DNA from: Dethiobacter alkaliphilus AHT 1
Lineage (GTDB): Bacteria; Bacillota; Dethiobacteria; Dethiobacterales; Dethiobacteraceae
NCBI RefSeq assembly: GCF_000174415.1
Contig: NZ_ACJM01000022.1
Coordinates: 1-37,395 of the forward strand
Direction of reading: 5' to 3'
DNA length: 37,395 nt
A model generated the notes under the pieces. That model searched no databases. It was not told where the DNA came from and saw nothing but the letters and a program-made list of their open reading frames with translations. The translations under genes were made by a program, and so were the position numbers. Each line of letters begins with the position of its first letter. Within the stretch, counting starts at the first letter, position 1. Positions 23,258 to 30,691 of this stretch are shown here, in pieces.

Positions 23258-24229
23258 ATGCGTAGGAAAAAGTCCTTTTATAAAGTTGCGATGGTGACTG
23301 TAGTAATTTTGTCCTTGGTGTTTCTAGGAGCTTATGGATATTTCGGTCAAATGAACCAACCTGAAAAAGAACAAAGAATTGAGCGCAATGACCCCTTGAC
23401 CGGCTATTGGTCAAAAATAGGGGACGGCGGAATTGTGGCGGAGATACCCCTTTCAGAAAGACAAGATAACAGGGTTCCCCCGATAGAGGAAGAGCCTGCA
23501 CCTGTTGAGGAAGAAACACCTGAAGAAGTTAACAGAAAGAATACGCAAGAATCAGCAGTGGTGCCGCAAAATAACAAAAAGCTAAATAATACCAATGTTA
23601 TTTTCATTTGGACCGACGGGCAAAACTTAAAAGCTGTGAACGTGATGTCTATAAATGAAGAAAGCAAAAAGGGAGTAGTTGTAGCAGTGCCCCTTTTTGC
23701 AAAAATAGAACAAAATAGTTATTTAAGAATAGAGGAGGGGAGGGCTTATACTACAGTAGGCCAGGTCTTTTATGTGAAGGGAAAGGCCGGCTTTATCAGC
23801 CTTATTGAAGAAAGAATGGGCATAGAAATTGACAGTTATGTCTTAATTGACCAATCCTCTTTTGAAAAAATCAGTGACATCATGGGAGATATAGATATTC
23901 AGGGGGAAATGGTTTCTATAGCTGATGCCTTTGAACAGACCAGAACGGGAGAGAGAACCGATGAGCAGCCGGTAGTTGACGCTGTGGTAAAAGCAGTTAT
24001 ATGCCCCAGCACTTTGGTAAAAATACCTCAAGTGATTTGGGTTCTGACCCGGGAGGTTGATACAAACCTGGGAAGAGAACAAATCATGGCCATTTATCGT
24101 CAGACCAGAAATACAGCAAACATACAAAAAAGGGCACTACCCGGTAAAGAGTATATAACCGACGGTGAAAAGCTTAGGAATGTACCGGAGTATGCCTGGA
24201 AAAATATATTCTGGAATCTTACCAATTAG
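23258..24229 (+). CDS. Divergent LCP (LytR-CpsA-Psr)-like membrane protein
   Basis: 323-residue protein: a basic N-terminus, one membrane span (about 10-28), a Glu/Pro-rich linker (about 70-105), then an extracellular domain resembling LCP phosphotransferases. That domain follows the family order: NVIFIWTDGQ (usual NILLLGVD), NVMSINEESKKGVVVAVPLFAK (usual SINPKTKKVSLLSIPRDT), then FISLIEERMGIEIDSYVLIDQSSFEKISDIMGDIDI. The arginine-aspartate motif after the SIP strand is replaced by LFAK, so it probably lacks standard teichoic-acid ligase activity and may bind polyprenyl lipids or act structurally. ATG 23258 follows GAAAGGAAA. It is flanked by terminators and appears monocistronic. Confidence 0.72.
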   Translation: MRRKKSFYKVAMVTVVILSLVFLGAYGYFGQMNQPEKEQRIERNDPLTGYWSKIGDGGIVAEIPLSERQDNRVPPIEEEPAPVEEETPEEVNRKNTQESAVVPQNNKKLNNTNVIFIWTDGQNLKAVNVMSINEESKKGVVVAVPLFAKIEQNSYLRIEEGRAYTTVGQVFYVKGKAGFISLIEERMGIEIDSYVLIDQSSFEKISDIMGDIDIQGEMVSIADAFEQTRTGERTDEQPVVDAVVKAVICPSTLVKIPQVIWVLTREVDTNLGREQIMAIYRQTRNTANIQKRALPGKEYITDGEKLRNVPEYAWKNIFWNLTN

Positions 24230-24250
24230 CGGCATCCCTTAATAATAGCT

Positions 24251-24282
24251 ACTGCAGCGTTTTTGGACGCTGCAGTTTTTAT
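24251..24282 (+). terminator. Terminator after the LCP-like gene
   Basis: ACTGCAGCGT (24251-24260) / ACGCTGCAGT (24267-24276), followed by TTTTATAT. It stands between converging genes. Confidence 0.88.
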
Positions 24283-24294
24283 ATATGCCCACAG

Positions 24295-24741
24295 TTAATG
24301 TATGGGCGTTGACGTGTTGTTGTCCAAGTGGTTCATAAGTTCTTTTAGAATAGATAGGTGCATAGTGTCTTCGTGTAGAATATCAGTTAGCAGGTTCTTG
24401 CTATTTTGGTCAAGATCCCCTTTGACAATTTCTTCAGCTTTTTCAATTCCTCGTTTCTGCCCCACATAAGCATCTTTGATGATGGAAGCAAGATCTTTTT
24501 TGTGCAGGCTTTTCAGGGTAAGCATAAATTCAGCCATCATGGGAGGGTCGTTAGCAGGACGACCGCCGAGATTTTGTATCTGTTCCGCAATTTTGACTGC
24601 ATGAAGCTTGTGGTCCTGTTGAATTTTTTGCAACGTTTTCTTTATGGTGCTGTCCTCAACCTGTTCCATAAAATGTTCATAAGACTGAATGGCCATGTGT
24701 TCTCCCATCAGCAGTGTGTTTAATTCCGTGATAGACTCGAT
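24295..24741 (-). CDS. Ferritin-like (DUF2383/rubrerythrin-type) helical protein, possible AUC start
   Basis: Four-helix-bundle protein of the ferritin-like superfamily, about 137-148 residues. Metal-ligand type E and H residues are spaced along the helices (GEHMAIQSYEHF, QQDHKLHAVKI, YVGQKRGIEKAEEI, LHEDTMHLSILKEL). Such proteins are common in Clostridia, and their substrate is usually unknown. The first ATG (24708) has no ribosome site. In the same frame, a perfect AAGGAGG (24756-24750) sits eight bases before an ATC at 24741. The added peptide (IESITELNTLL) continues the first helix as relatives would. I therefore give 24741 as the likely start, with 24708 as the conservative one; a single-base change from ATG would also explain it. 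Confidence 0.7.
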   Translation of the reverse strand: MESITELNTLLMGEHMAIQSYEHFMEQVEDSTIKKTLQKIQQDHKLHAVKIAEQIQNLGGRPANDPPMMAEFMLTLKSLHKKDLASIIKDAYVGQKRGIEKAEEIVKGDLDQNSKNLLTDILHEDTMHLSILKELMNHLDNNTSTPIH

Positions 24742-24943
24742 GGTTATATCCTCCTTAGTAGTGTTTGGGAAAAAATTGCTCTAGGGCTCTGTAAGTAGTA
24801 TTTGTATAGCAGCCCTTTTCAAAACGGATTTATAGTGCAGATTGCAAAATGATGTTTGATAAATGTTCAGAACCTTGGTTTACAATTAGTTTAGAACAAA
24901 ATGAACAAGATGCTAAATTTGCTTGGGGCAAAGGAGTGGTTTG

Positions 24944-27190
24944 GTGAACCAGGAAGAGAGTAATTTACAAACTAATAGAAAACTTTTGAATTTCGGTGCC
25001 GTTAAGCGGTTGTTTAGTCTGGGGCGGGGGGCCTGGCGCGGCGCGTCGTTTGCTGTGGTGCTGGTTACTCTTGTGGTCTGGTTTGCAATAATTTTCAGCA
25101 GTCCCCCGGCCAGCATGCAAAACTGGATCGTAACTATGGGGTTTGCGCTGGTGGCGGCGGCATTATCGCTGCTTTTGGGACAGCTGATAGTTTCTGTTCT
25201 TAATAAGTTTCAAAAAGTACCGGAGTTATATCGCTGGGTTCTGGTGGGTTCAGTGTTTTTGCTATTTAATTTGCTGATGCCGGGATTTCGTCAGCTATTT
25301 AATGTTTTAATTATAATAATTTATGTATTGATTGTCTCTTCTTTGCTGGGAGCCGGGATTGGCGGTTTGAAGAGCGCCGGTGAAAAGACCGGACAGCGCA
25401 GAGTTGTTTTAACGGCGCTGCTGTTGGGCAGTATTGGGGTCGTTGTTGCTGTTTTCTGGGCGTTTTGGCCCGGCTCTCCCCATGAGGTGGCTTGGTCCGG
25501 CTTTGCAGAAAGTGGAGTCAGGCCTTTGGCTGTGGAAAATCCGGCAGAGGAGGGCCCGTACTCTGTACGAACTCTGACTTACGGCAGTGGAGTGGATCAG
25601 CGTCGCTCTGAATATGGTGCAGATGTGGATATTCAGACTGATTCTGTAGATGTTTCTCCCATGGTAAAAGGGGGTGGGGGAATTACCGGTTGGTTGCGCC
25701 AGAATTACTGGGGCTTTGATCTCTCTAATGTCCCTTTAAATGCCCGGGTTTGGTACCCGGAGGGGGAAGGTCCTTTCCCCTTAGTTTTGGTGGTACACGG
25801 TAACCACAGCATGGATGCTTTTTCCGATCCGGGTTATGATTATCTGGGTGAGCTTTTGGCCAGTCGCGGCTATATCGTTTCCTCTGTGGACCAGAACTTT
25901 TTAAATGGAGTAGGTATGCTTGAAGCAGTTCTGGGAGGGCTGGTAGAAGAAAATGATGCCAGAGGTTACCTTCTGTTGCAGCACCTGGGGTTATGGCATG
26001 AGTGGAATGAATCCCAAAACCATTACTTTAGCGGGAAGGTGGCTACGGAAAAAATTGCTCTGATTGGTCACTCCCGTGGTGGTGAAGCCGCCGCCATCGC
26101 CGCTGCTTTTAATGATTTGCCTGTTCATCCAGACAACGCTGCAATATCCTTTGATTTTGGTTTTGATATTGGCGCTGTCATCGCCATTGCGCCATCTGAT
26201 GGCCAGTACCGCCCCCGCCGCATGGGTACTCCTTTAGAAGACATTAACTATCTTGTTATGCAGGGCTCTGTGGACAGTGATGTGCGGTCTTTTGCAGGAT
26301 CAAGGCAGTATGACCGGGTTAGGTTTTCCCCGGATTACCAGGGGTTTAAAGCGGCAGTTTATCTTCATAATGCCAACCACGGTCAGTTTAATACCCGCTG
26401 GGGTAAGATAGATTTCTCTGCCGGGCGCTGGTTTTTAAATCTTTCACAGATTATGTCAGCGGCTGAGCAGGAAACGGCGGCCAAAGTATTTATCAGTGCT
26501 TTCCTGGAAGCTTCATTACACGGTGAGCAGGAGTATGAGCGGCTTTTTGAAAATCCCCTGTCCGGGAAGAATTGGCTGCCAAAGACGGTTTATCTTTCAC
26601 AGTATCAAAGTTCAGACACCATAGCTCTGGCATCTTTTGACGAAGGTCTTAATCTTGAGAGTGCCACGCTTCCGGGTGCGAAGCTTAGCGGTGCTAACCT
26701 GACCATTTGGCGGGAGGAGCCCCCGGCTCTGGGCACGGATCAGCGCCGGGATACGGTCAGTGTCCGTCTGGGCTGGGATCAGGATCTGAAAGGGATCGGT
26801 TCATATAGTATGGAGCTGCCTGCGGGCTTTACTCTGGATGAAAGGGGAATGTTGACTTTTGCTCTGGCCAACATTTCCCAGAATAATTCTGTAGACCTCA
26901 CTGTCACGCTAACGGATAAGGCTGGCCAGGAAGCCTCACTACCCCTTAGCCATTTGGTCTCTCTGCCGCCTGCACTTCCTTACCGGATGTATAAGTTTCC
27001 GCTGCAGGTGGCCTTTGAGGCAGAGCCGGTATTTACCACCTATGCTTTTGAGTTAGAGGACTTTTGGGCAGAAAACGATAAGCTTAATTTGTCCGGACTA
27101 AAAACAATCGATTTCATCTTCGACATAACTCCAGCAGGGGATATCTATTTGGATGACTTGGGCATTCGGCCTGGTTATGCTACTGAATAG
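24944..27190 (+). CDS. Membrane-anchored alpha/beta hydrolase with C-terminal beta-sandwich
   Basis: 748-residue three-part protein. The first ~180 residues contain about five membrane spans. A serine-hydrolase domain follows (about 280-530) with an oxyanion LVLVVHGNHS strand, the nucleophile elbow GHSRGGEA and a candidate catalytic histidine in NANHGQFN; an Asp from the VMQGSVDSDV region may complete the triad. The last ~180 residues look like a jelly-roll/carbohydrate-binding-like sandwich (LTFALANIS, ...TTYAFELEDFW, IDFIFDITPAGDIYLDDLGI). The hydrolase probably acts outside the cell on an ester or polymer; the substrate is unknown. The start is GTG 24944, eight bases after AAAGGAG; TTG 24923 and 24941 are less likely. 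A DinB-like gene follows after 16 bases. Confidence 0.8.
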   Translation: MNQEESNLQTNRKLLNFGAVKRLFSLGRGAWRGASFAVVLVTLVVWFAIIFSSPPASMQNWIVTMGFALVAAALSLLLGQLIVSVLNKFQKVPELYRWVLVGSVFLLFNLLMPGFRQLFNVLIIIIYVLIVSSLLGAGIGGLKSAGEKTGQRRVVLTALLLGSIGVVVAVFWAFWPGSPHEVAWSGFAESGVRPLAVENPAEEGPYSVRTLTYGSGVDQRRSEYGADVDIQTDSVDVSPMVKGGGGITGWLRQNYWGFDLSNVPLNARVWYPEGEGPFPLVLVVHGNHSMDAFSDPGYDYLGELLASRGYIVSSVDQNFLNGVGMLEAVLGGLVEENDARGYLLLQHLGLWHEWNESQNHYFSGKVATEKIALIGHSRGGEAAAIAAAFNDLPVHPDNAAISFDFGFDIGAVIAIAPSDGQYRPRRMGTPLEDINYLVMQGSVDSDVRSFAGSRQYDRVRFSPDYQGFKAAVYLHNANHGQFNTRWGKIDFSAGRWFLNLSQIMSAAEQETAAKVFISAFLEASLHGEQEYERLFENPLSGKNWLPKTVYLSQYQSSDTIALASFDEGLNLESATLPGAKLSGANLTIWREEPPALGTDQRRDTVSVRLGWDQDLKGIGSYSMELPAGFTLDERGMLTFALANISQNNSVDLTVTLTDKAGQEASLPLSHLVSLPPALPYRMYKFPLQVAFEAEPVFTTYAFELEDFWAENDKLNLSGLKTIDFIFDITPAGDIYLDDLGIRPGYATE

Positions 27191-27206
27191 TTGGTGAGGG
27201 ATAATT

Positions 27207-27767
27207 ATGGGAAACATTACTGATCAGTACCTGGCTATCTTAGAGCAGCAACGGGAAGAGATGTTTCAAACATTAGAAAAGGTAGATGAGAACTTAATCT
27301 GGCAGAGGCCAAAGCCGGGGAAGTGGTCAATTGGCGAGCAGATAGATCATTTGCGGGCCATTACCAAGTTTATGCGGCGCTTTATTGCTGTTTTGTGGCC
27401 TCTGCTTTTTTTGATGGGCTGGATTCGAAGAAATAAGAGCTATGATGCAGAAATGGATGACGTTTATGAGCGGCCCGGCTTTCCAATGAATGTTGGGTGG
27501 TTATGGCCGCCGAAATACAAGCCTGAAAACCCTGTTTCTGTTGCTGTTCTAAAGCAAGCTTTGGGGGAAGAGCATGATAATGTTAAATCGTTTTACAGGA
27601 ATAAACCGGAGCATATCCTGGGTAACGCTTTGGTATACGATCCGGCCATTGGTTGGCTAAACATGCTGCAGGTTTTAAGAGTAGGGATCCATCATGATGC
27701 TCATCATTACAAAGTCATCAAGGGTATCTTAGAAAGTTTGGAAAAGCCAGAAAGTGAGGGAAGCTAA
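27207..27767 (+). CDS. DinB-like four-helix metalloprotein
   Basis: 186-residue DinB/DUF664-type protein. The family's histidine ligands are visible: EQIDHLRAI (about residue 48) and the C-terminal HHDAHHYKVIKG (about 165-170). WSIGEQIDHL is the usual first-helix end. A hydrophobic stretch (RRFIAVLWPLLFLMGWI, about 63-80) is unusual for a soluble DinB and could touch the membrane. DinB-fold enzymes include thiol-dependent transferases (bacillithiol or mycothiol type), but this one's activity is not known. ATG 27207 follows GGTGAGGG. It probably shares a transcript with the hydrolase gene. Confidence 0.82.
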   Translation: MGNITDQYLAILEQQREEMFQTLEKVDENLIWQRPKPGKWSIGEQIDHLRAITKFMRRFIAVLWPLLFLMGWIRRNKSYDAEMDDVYERPGFPMNVGWLWPPKYKPENPVSVAVLKQALGEEHDNVKSFYRNKPEHILGNALVYDPAIGWLNMLQVLRVGIHHDAHHYKVIKGILESLEKPESEGS

Positions 27768-27850
27768 CCTTACGAGAGGTTCATTAGCACTAACTGCGAT
27801 GTGGTAATCTTGAGCTAGAAAGTCATACCCGGCAAGAAAGAGGGATTGTC

Positions 27851-27922
27851 ATGACGTCTGATATGATTAAGGTGAGGTATAAAGGGCAGGTTACCATACC
27901 TCAGTATCTTGGGCATGATTAA
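27851..27922 (+). pseudogene. Remnant of an AbrB-type antitoxin gene
   Basis: A 23-codon frame encoding MTSDMIKVRYKGQVTIPQ, then a few residues and a stop. The VRYKGQVTIPQ stretch is the hallmark first hairpin of AbrB/MazE-like antitoxins; the rest of the domain (IRKKLGIKEGD and onward) is missing, with only YLGHD left. The intact relative at 11913 has RGQVTIP at the same place. I read it as a decayed antitoxin start; no PIN gene follows. A real micropeptide is possible but less likely. Confidence 0.55.
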
Positions 27923-28019
27923 AAAATATTATGAATTTTCAGAATAATTGCAGGAGCCAAGTGCAGGGTGGAGAAGTAGTTTACATAGCTAAGTTCCACT
28001 AAGATAGGAGGGAATATTT

Positions 28020-28526
28020 ATGAAAAGCGAGGAACTGCGCAATCTTCAGGCTCCGCTTAAGGAAAAGTACCGGGAAGATTCAGGGGCGGCAATGGTTACC
28101 TTGCGTGCCGTGGGGGCTTTGGGTCAGGGGGTAACCTGTCGTGTTGATACGGGCCAGGGGCTGGTGGAGGCGGGACTGCATCCTGCCACCGGAGGGACCG
28201 GCCTGGCGGCCTGCTCCGGAGATATGCTGCTGGAGGCTTTAGTGGCCTGTGCCGGAGTAACGCTGCAGGCGGTGGCAACTGCGCTGGAAATAGAATTGAA
28301 GGATGCAACCATTACCGCGGAAGGAGATCTTGACTTTAGGGGGACTCTGGGAGTTTCCAAAGAGGTTCCGGTAGGGTTTAAAAATATTCGCCTTAATTTT
28401 GACTTGGATACCGATGCCACAGAGGAGCAGATTGCTACACTGATTCGTCTGACAGACCGTTATTGTGTGATTAAGCAAACCTTGGTTAATTCCCCTGAGA
28501 TGGACATACTGCATACTGTTAAGTAG
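28020..28526 (+). CDS. OsmC-family protein
   Basis: 168-residue OsmC/Ohr-fold protein. The two cysteines characteristic of the peroxide-reducing family are present: one in LLEALVACAGVTLQ (about residue 77) and one in TDRYCVIKQTL (about 150). Family members reduce organic or fatty-acid peroxides using a small thiol or lipoyl partner. Since an Lpd and a lipoylation system are encoded nearby, lipoyl-dependent reduction is conceivable, but this is only a suggestion. ATG 28020 follows AGGAGGGAA. It has its own terminator. Confidence 0.9.
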   Translation: MKSEELRNLQAPLKEKYREDSGAAMVTLRAVGALGQGVTCRVDTGQGLVEAGLHPATGGTGLAACSGDMLLEALVACAGVTLQAVATALEIELKDATITAEGDLDFRGTLGVSKEVPVGFKNIRLNFDLDTDATEEQIATLIRLTDRYCVIKQTLVNSPEMDILHTVK

Positions 28527-28532
28527 AAAATA

Positions 28533-28564
28533 ACGGGAGAGCTTGAGGCTCTCCCGTTTAATTT
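28533..28564 (+). terminator. Terminator after the OsmC gene
   Basis: ACGGGAGAGC (28533-28542) / GCTCTCCCGT (28548-28557), followed by TTAATTT. Confidence 0.85.
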
Positions 28565-28639
28565 ATGTGCTAAATGATAACCGAATTGCAGCGATTGCAT
28601 ATATTGTAGTAGCGACAAAGCTGCAAGGAGGTGATATCT

Positions 28640-29215
28640 TTGAGTGATGAAAAAAATACACGCGCCATGCATCCCGTTTCACCGGCGCAGGTGCCGCGTC
28701 CGCCAAAGAAATGTGACGGCCAGTTTTATACTGTGCGACCCACAGATACGCTCTTTAGTATTGCCCGTAAGTTCAGCGTAACGGTTGAAGCTATTCTTGC
28801 CGCCAACCCCCAGATTGTTAATCCCAATATCATTTTTGTAGGCCAGGTAATCTGCATCCCCGAAGTTCTTCCAGAGCCCAACGACGTTGCGGAACTGCGG
28901 GTGCTTACTCTGAGGATTTTATCCGAAGACAGGGAGCCCCTGCCTGTAGTGGACGGAGCTGTGCAGCTAAATGCCCGGGTTATTGTCCGGGCCACATTTA
29001 GCCGTCCTGTTTTTCGTGCTTTCTTTTTTTTAGAGCCCACGGGCACTGAAACCTGCGAGTTAGCCAGACTGATTGGCATAGACTGTCCCGGTGAAAAGGT
29101 TGCCGAGATTCTGTGGCAGGTGCCCGCAGGCACTTTGGGAAGAGTTTTTGTTGTGGGCTGCATTAACAGCCGTTGTGCAAAGTCTGAGGAAATTTTGGTT
29201 GTAAGAAACGGATAA
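28640..29215 (+). CDS. LysM-domain protein
   Basis: About 191 residues with one LysM motif (roughly 27-74: YTVRPTDTLFSIARKFSVTVEAILAANP, ending VGQVICIP), a peptidoglycan/chitin-binding fold. A C-terminal beta-rich domain follows (REPLPVVDGAVQLNARVIVRATF... then ILWQVPAGTLGRVFVVGCINSRCAKSEEI), which I do not recognise. No signal peptide is seen, as in many spore-associated LysM proteins (SafA/SpoVID-like roles); spore coat location is a guess. The start is TTG 28640, eight bases after AAGGAGG; an in-frame GTG at 28631 overlaps that ribosome site. Confidence 0.82.
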   Translation: MSDEKNTRAMHPVSPAQVPRPPKKCDGQFYTVRPTDTLFSIARKFSVTVEAILAANPQIVNPNIIFVGQVICIPEVLPEPNDVAELRVLTLRILSEDREPLPVVDGAVQLNARVIVRATFSRPVFRAFFFLEPTGTETCELARLIGIDCPGEKVAEILWQVPAGTLGRVFVVGCINSRCAKSEEILVVRNG

Positions 29216-29216
29216 A

Positions 29217-29242
29217 GTACCACGGACAATGGTCCGTGGTAC
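29217..29242 (+). repeat. Perfect 11-base inverted repeat after the LysM gene
   Basis: GTACCACGGAC (29217-29227) / GTCCGTGGTAC (29232-29242) with loop AATG. There is no T-tract, and a separate terminator lies 30 bases on. Confidence 0.6.
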
Positions 29243-29271
29243 ATATCGGCTGCCTTCTCAATTCCGGTTAG

Positions 29272-29300
29272 CGGGCACCTAATGGGTGTCCGTTTCTTCA
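29272..29300 (+). terminator. Terminator after the LysM gene
   Basis: CGGGCACC (29272-29279) / GGTGTCCG (29285-29292) with one G-U pair, followed by TTTCTTC. Confidence 0.7.
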
Positions 29301-29317
29301 TGATTTATTAATTCAAA

Positions 29318-29346
29318 TTGGGTGTGAACACCGTAAAATTTAGAAT
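29318..29346 (+). promoter_or_regulatory. Candidate promoter of the baeRF gene
   Basis: TTGGGT (29318-29323), a 17-base spacer and TAGAAT (29341-29346). The -35 box is weak. Confidence 0.45.
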
Positions 29347-29415
29347 AAGAGAGTGTCGGAGTTGCCTAGTGGGACAAGGGTGAGTGCGAAACTAGTCAGA
29401 AGTGAGGTGTTTTCT

Positions 29416-30573
29416 TTGGACATACTGACCAGAGATGAAATGGAAGCATTATCCCAACACAGAGGGCAGGGGCCTGCCATCTCTATATATGTGCCTACGC
29501 ATATTTTTGGCGAAGATATTAAGCAGGGCCCCATTATGTTGAAGTCTTTAATCAGCGAGGCAGAAGAGCAGTTGATTGCCAGGGGGGTTCGTCCGCACCA
29601 GAGAAAGAAGTTACTGGAGTTGCCCTCCAGATTGGTTGAGGACAGTCTCTTTTGGAGTTACCAGAGTGAAGGGCTGGCTTTCTTCCTCTCCCAGGATATT
29701 TCCCGTTATTACAGGCTGCCTGTGCGGTTTCAAAAGATGGCGATGGTGACGGACAGCTTTTATATTAAGCCGGTCTTACCTCTATACACCAAGGATGGTC
29801 AATTCAGCATTCTGGCAATTAGTCAGAAAAATGCGCGCCTGCTCATGTGTACCAGGGATTTTGTAGAAGAAGTTGACCTGGGCAAAGAAGTGGCGGAGTT
29901 TGAAAAAGATATTGAATTGCAATTTCCCGAGACAAATATACAGTTTCACACCGGATCCCCTCGCCAGGGTGGGGGACGTTCAGCTGTGTTCTTCAGCCAC
30001 GGTGGGGAGATTGATAAGGTGCTGCATGAAAAGCTGTTGCGTTATTTCCGTTTAATTGACCGCAGGTTGCAGGACATACTGAGTCGGGATGACATTCCGT
30101 TGGTTTTGGCCTGTGTAGACCATCTGGTTCCCCTGTACCGGGAAGCCGGTAAATACCCGCAGCTTATGGACGAAGCCATAAAAGGGAATCCGGAAAACAG
30201 CAGTGCAAAGGAGCTGCATAAGAAGGCGTGGGCCATTGTGGAGCCCTATTTTAAAAGCAGGCAGGAGGAAGCCAGGGCGCGGTACGCAGAGCAGAAGGGA
30301 ACAGGCAAGGTAACCGCCGATATTAAAGAAATTGTCCCTGCTTCTTATCACGGCAGAGTGGATACTCTTTTTGTAGCTTTAGGCAAGAAAGAGTGGGGCA
30401 GGTTTGATCCGGAGAAAAATGAGATTGAGTTGGCAGAAGAGCCTGCCAACGGCAGCAGAGAACTGCTGGATTTTGCAGCGGTGCAAACCTTTATGAAAAA
30501 CGGAACGGTCTACGCTGTGGACCCTGCCGAGATGCCGGATTCGGAACCGGTAGCAGCGGTTCTGCGTTACTAG
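29416..30573 (+). CDS. baeRF-family (bacterial/archaeal eRF1-like) protein
   Basis: 385-residue protein of the baeRF group, bacterial relatives of the archaeo-eukaryotic release factor eRF1 that are suspected to act on stalled ribosomes or stress. Typical features are the start AISIYVPTHIFGEDIKQGPIMLKSLISEAE (near residues 22-50), LVEDSLFWSYQSEGLAFFLSQD, FYIKPVLPLYTKDGQFSILAIS, and the eRF1-domain-3-like end with DFAAVQTFMKNGTVYAVDP. I could not find a clear GGQ tripeptide, so peptide release activity is doubtful. I start it at TTG 29416, six bases after GAGGTG; the frame is open from GTG 29353, but that leader lacks a ribosome site. The exact baeRF subfamily is not assigned. Confidence 0.8.
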   Translation: MDILTRDEMEALSQHRGQGPAISIYVPTHIFGEDIKQGPIMLKSLISEAEEQLIARGVRPHQRKKLLELPSRLVEDSLFWSYQSEGLAFFLSQDISRYYRLPVRFQKMAMVTDSFYIKPVLPLYTKDGQFSILAISQKNARLLMCTRDFVEEVDLGKEVAEFEKDIELQFPETNIQFHTGSPRQGGGRSAVFFSHGGEIDKVLHEKLLRYFRLIDRRLQDILSRDDIPLVLACVDHLVPLYREAGKYPQLMDEAIKGNPENSSAKELHKKAWAIVEPYFKSRQEEARARYAEQKGTGKVTADIKEIVPASYHGRVDTLFVALGKKEWGRFDPEKNEIELAEEPANGSRELLDFAAVQTFMKNGTVYAVDPAEMPDSEPVAAVLRY

Positions 30574-30590
30574 AATATGTTGCCGGCAGA

Positions 30591-30617
30591 AAAAGGGCCC
30601 TTTGCAGGGCCTTTTTT
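30591..30617 (+). terminator. Terminator after the baeRF gene
   Basis: AAAAAGGGCCC and GGGCCTTTTT arms with a TTTGCA loop and a seven-T tail; one G is bulged. Confidence 0.85.
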
Positions 30618-30691
30618 TGTGTGCAGGGGAGGAAATCATGACGCCTTTCGTTAACACTATATTGCGGGAATAAATTATTTGGAGGCGCTTA

